From positions 186,001 to 250,000 of the forward strand of contig CM066308.1 in assembly GCA_033807695.1 (NCBI GenBank): a stretch of DNA of 64,000 nt. Direction: 5' to 3'. Of the stretch, positions 60,047-64,000 are shown one piece after another; the first letter of the stretch is position 1; each line of letters starts with the position of its first letter. The notes beneath the pieces are model-generated. The model did no database searches and was not told where the DNA came from. It saw nothing but the letters and a program-made list of their open reading frames with translations. The translations under genes were made by a program, and so were the position numbers. The stretch is from Daedaleopsis sinensis (Eukaryota > Basidiomycota > Agaricomycetes > Polyporales > Polyporaceae).

Positions 60047-61360
60047 TTTAGCTAATCCTGTGCCTGCTCTCGTCAGACCTCTAACCTCGGTCCTCCACTA
60101 CGCTCTCATTGCTCGAAGAACAACCGTCCGCGCACATCCAAACTCTCGCTCGAGGTGAGAGTCTGACTTATCTGCTACTTATTCCACGTAAAGTCCACGC
60201 CTGGGAAATCTAGGCTCGTCTGCGGTCTACACCCGCCTCGCTCTCGCCGAAAAGTCAATAGACACCTTTAGCAGATCTAGAGGCATAGAACACGCACATC
60301 ATGGAGCTGTGGAGCGCACAAGTGATGTGACGAATCTGGGTCATACAGTGACCACGGCGCAGATGCCGTCCGCTCTCTGAATGTCGGTATTTAGGGTAAC
60401 CCCATCCGGTTATATCTGGGTGAATCTCGAAATCCGGAAGGCAAAGATGGAAGTTTGAGGGCAAAAATGGCCCCTGGGAATGTATTAGAAAGTGAATGAT
60501 GGGACTACAATTACCATAGATGGCTGTCGGATGGGCAAAAGGCGGCAAATAGATGCTTAGTCATCCGGATTGGGGTAGGGCAATTTCCGACAGAGCGTTG
60601 TGCCAGGTTGTACTATAGCCGTATTTTGCTCTACCCTTGCTAAAGCTGTCAGACACGGACTCCGATTCATGGGAGTACCTCTGCTCTGAATTTGTGCTCT
60701 TATTACAAAAGAACCAATACCAACACCCCATCGACGACCGGCGTTGGAGACATAGCCGCCGGAGAGCAGCTGTCACGCTGTGGACAATATCTTAGCGCTT
60801 GTGACTCTCGTGGAGCTCCCATCAGCCTAGTCGGAGCAGGGCAGCTAAAGGTGTCTAATACATCCGGCTCTCCGATCCTCTCGCGCGAATCAAACCCTGT
60901 CGCTCCTACTGCCCTCCTCGGCACCGTCTTGCTGATAACTAGTTGACTCCCAATCAGCCGCCCGATGGCAACCTCAAGTTCAGCCTGAGCGTGCCGTGAG
61001 CGCGGCCGCCAGCTTGCTGTTCTACGATGCTGTACATCGTGAGTCGCTCTAGTTCTCTCTCCACGCTCCGTGCACTCGCCGCGTGTCCCCGGTCCTCCCA
61101 CACGGTCACAACAGCGCGACACGCACCGCGCACATCCTCCCGCGTCTCGATTACCCCTCATGGCGATGCTCTGCTGCCGCCTAAGTACATACCGGAGGCT
61201 GCGCCGCTGCGAGCCAGCTGCGAGCTCCGATCCGCGCTACGATTCCGAGTGTACGTACATCTGTGCTGGGGCGCTCCCCCGTCCTTCTGCGTCTCTTGAC
61301 GATGACATTGACAGTGGCAGTTCGCAGCACTGACAAGGCTGGCAGTCGCTCACAGATGAC
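60047..61360. other. Unique DNA right of the array, no supported gene
   Basis: The DNA is less GC-rich at 60240-60560. Minus-strand frames at 60255-60548 and 60703-61161 have no motif. An 8-bp inverted pair (ctgtcgga / tccgacag) at 60523-60593 may be a small relic. Near 61095 the minus frame VVTVWEDRG recalls the N-terminus of unknown gene 1, together with about 20 bp of similar DNA. Confidence 0.4.
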
Positions 61361-61364
61361 TCGA

Positions 61365-62090
61365 CAAATTCAGCGTGAATACAACGTTCAGCGCACACTG
61401 TACAGGTAAGTACGTCCGGAACTTGAACTTCCTGCGTTCAGTCATCTCATGTGCTAGCCCGCAGCGCCCGAAGGCTTCGAAGTTCGCGCCCACCTTCGAG
61501 CGGACGCCTCCTTCCTTGTGGGAAGCCGTCGCCCGTCGTTGGGCACATGCGCAGAGCAGCCGTGCGAGCGAGTGCAGTGCACAACCCGAACACCCATGAG
61601 CCCGTTCGTCACTCGGCCGCCATCGCTAAAACGGCTACCCTACACACGCGCTGTGCGGTCGGTCGGTCTGCGGCTGGTGAGCCCGGAATCGTCGCCTTGC
61701 ACTCCTCTGGTCCTGGACGCGCTGATGGGAACCGTCATTGTGTGCCCGACAATTCAGTGTGAATTCAATGTTCAGCGCACGCTGTACAAGTAAGCACGTC
61801 CGGAATTTGAACTTCCTGCGTTCAGCCATCTCATGTACTAGCTCGCAGCGCCCACCTTCCAGCGGACGCCTCCTTACTTGTGCGAAGCTGTCGCCCGTCG
61901 TTGGGCGCATGCGCAGAGCAGCCGTGCGAGCGAGTGCAGTGCACAACCCGACCACCCATGAGCCCGTTCGTCACTCGGCCGCCATCGCCAAAACGGCTAC
62001 CCCACACACGCGCTGTGCGGTCGGTCGGTCTGCAGCTCGTGAGCCTGTGGCACTTCTTTGGTCCCGGACGCGCTGATAGGAACCGTCATT
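61365..62090 (+). repeat. Tandem duplication of about 350-370 bp
   Basis: Copies at about 61365-61738 and 61739-62090. Both contain ttcagcgcac, a GTAAGTACGTCC or GTAAGCACGTCC donor-like start, a CTAG acceptor-like end, the phrase gagcccgttcgtcactcgg and ggtcggtctgc. The second copy lacks about 18 bp near the first exon. Possibly an exon duplication, but no protein can be named. Confidence 0.7.
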
Positions 62091-62754
62091 GCATGCCGTG
62101 CCCCGCGGCCCCAGTCTCTCGCGCATGTTCTCCCAACTCGACATCCGTTCGCCTCCTCTCCTCTCGCAAGCAGCTACTGACACCGCACCGCGGATTCCGA
62201 ACGTTGTCCTACGCTACTTGCTGGTGCGCATCTGGACTGTAGGCTGCAGCGGCCATCCATGCTCATGCGAGGACTGTGAGTCGTGCGCAGCACCTTATGA
62301 TTATCCCCCTCAGTCAAGCTTCGGACACTCACCCCGTATCCTTCGCGCCATCCCCTGCGGTCGCCCGTCGACACCCCGTCTCAGTCTTCGTCTCTGGTCA
62401 TCTCCAATATGCGGCTGCACAGGTACGTACGTACTTCACCGCGATTGCTCTCACCCGTCCGTCTCCTCAGCTCTGCACACGGCGGCCAAGTTCGCCGTGT
62501 TCTCTACCTGGCGCCAGACATCGCGGTGTACCCACCGTCTCCTGGACTTCCGTTAGCCTGAAGCTAAGACTCGGACGGCACCGTATTGGCACTCTGAAGC
62601 CGATTCAGACGATCGCTCCAGACGCCATGCCATGGCGAGTCAAAGAAGGTCCACCGGGAGTACTCCAGATCCCCAGTCCGCATCCAAACATGCACGCCCC
62701 GAACGTTCCGACCGCCGCTCTCGGAAATGAACACGGCGTGATGCATAACTTCAT
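62091..62754. other. No supported gene
   Basis: A GTGAGT...CTCAG intron-like piece is present at about 62275-62312, and a 155-codon plus frame overlaps it, without recognisable domain. It may belong to the 5' end of the BTB-like relic that follows. Confidence 0.35.
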
Positions 62755-64000
62755 ATGCGGAACATGCTCTGCGCATTCTGGGAAGCTCGACAACGGACTT
62801 TCGATCGGCTGACCTACATAAGGTACCCCGATGGGCTCAGGATGGTTGGCGTGTCTGTCGAGGGCATCCACAACAATCTCTACCGCTCTCGCATTGTCAG
62901 TCACTGCGGATACATGAAGACGCTTCTCGACGAAGATGATAGCGACGGCCGTCTTCCTCGTGCGGCCACGGCCATCTACGTCCCGCACTGTGTCACCCGC
63001 GTCGACTTTGAGCGGTCCATCCGGTTCCTCGACGGTCAGCTGTGGGTCCCTAACCTCCTTCGCCTCCGCCATCCTCGAGATGAGCAATGGGACTTCTACA
63101 CTCCCATATGCCCCCTACAATCAGGCTCTTGCGTTCAGCTCCCCGGGCCTCCTCCGCAGCTCCTGTGCCTAGATTTGCGCCCCCGTCCATATCTCCCGAT
63201 CACTCCCTCCGCCAACTGCCCTGTGCGCCCCGCGCTCGTCCTCCCCGGACCCGCCACTCAACCTCTCCGAAGCATGCGCGAAACTCCAGCTCGCGCTAGC
63301 CGCTGCCCCGCAAGCGCGTGTCGTACGAGCTCATCGCGAGCGACGCGTTCCATCGAGCGCGAGGTCGAACGGCGTATGAGCGAGCGACGTGTTGGAACAA
63401 GAGCTCATTGGCTGCAAGAGTAGTAGCGAGTGGTGTCCGGAGTGCAGTCACTGCCGGTGTCTGCGTCCGCGTGGGTTTCCGCTCTCGTCTCTGCCTCTTC
63501 CTTCGCATCTACCGCCCCGCAGGCGGCGGGGGTGACAGATCCGGACGGCGGGCGAGAGCCTGAGCCTGAGGAGCGGCACCGCGCAGGACTGATGACGGTC
63601 GCGCACTGTCTCGCGACGCGCTCCGAGTCGGCGATGCGGGACTCGGGAATATCACAGGACCAGATCCGCAACCTAACAGGCCATTTCGAAGGGCGGTATT
63701 TGTGCATGAGACCAGGCACGTTGTTGGCGTAGCAAGCGAGTCGGCGAGATACTATGGTCGTAACTTTACTGTAAGTAAGAGAATTTGAACGTCAGTTGCC
63801 ATGCACAGGTGCAGACGTCCCGATAATGTCATCCGAGGGTGAGATATATAAATACATACACGCAGCTGTACCTACTGCTGCTGTAGCGAGATCTGGTTGA
63901 CAGTGGTAATCCTAAAGACATCGTAGAGCGCGCTGCACACGTCGGAGAAGGGGTTGGTCACGCAACGCGTCTTGTCACAGTGACGTCACAGCCCTACAAA
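62755..64000 (+). pseudogene. BTB-like gene, frameshifted, inverted paralogue of 11.3-12.3 kb
   Basis: The plus frame includes NLYRSRIVSHCGYMKTLLDE, DDSDGRLPRAATAIYVPH and VDFERSIRFLDGQLWVP, which follow the BTB/POZ pattern of basidiomycete proteins. Compared with the left paralogue there is one extra base right after WVP (near 63055): the expected continuation FASAILEMSNGTSTLPYAPY lies in the next frame. Downstream blocks (ARGRTA near 63360, GCKSSSEWCPECSHC near 63410, VERAAHVGEGVGHATR near 63930) match the left copy in the same order, and the window ends inside the homologous stretch. Likely a pseudogene, unless an unseen splice corrects the frame. Confidence 0.55.

Overview
The window looks like nuclear DNA of a filamentous basidiomycete, probably an Agaricomycete. 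It is GC-rich, genes are broken by many 47-65 bp introns with GTRNGT donors and CTNAC-like branch sites, and there are several BTB/POZ proteins of the kind expanded in these fungi. All calls were made by reading translations and splice sites; no database search was run.

Left part (1-15164), mostly single-copy: a CK1-type protein kinase gene (1685-3093, -), an orphan C-terminal piece of a WDR48/UAF1-type protein (3449-4261, -), a BTB protein (4267-5353, -), a 19-exon membrane-anchored amidohydrolase (5803-9834, +), and a second BTB protein (9838-11229, -) that meets the amidohydrolase tail to tail with 3 bp between stop codons. After these come broken pieces: a degenerate BTB-like copy, an unrecognised coding fragment, and a TRAPPII Trs65-like gene with a truncated end.

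Middle (15165-60046): a complete-looking, membrane-anchored pepsin-like aspartic protease gene is the left edge of a head-to-tail array of a roughly 9.4-10.6 kb unit: four full units (A-D) and one partial unit (E). Every unit starts inside the protease gene, so all five copies keep the promoter-proximal catalytic part (VDTGSSDLW and ILDSGAPL). Only copy A keeps the last part with the transmembrane helix and cytoplasmic tail. In B-E that end is replaced by a short tail translated from a minisatellite. The units also carry two unrecognised minus-strand multi-exon genes, a 42-bp hairpin, and two blocks of about 530-bp modules that face opposite ways. C/D are almost identical over long stretches and the copies are mosaics, which suggests unequal crossing-over or gene conversion. 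Unit E alone holds a 274-bp TIR element with a 3-bp target duplication.

Right part (60047-64000): no confident intact gene; a 350-370 bp tandem duplication and, at the end, a broken BTB-like gene that is an inverted paralogue of the one at 11.3-12.3 kb, so the array lies between two inverted copies.

The best candidate for something undescribed is this amplified protease unit, in which the membrane anchor was lost and a minisatellite-coded tail gained, together with the unit-borne unknown genes.
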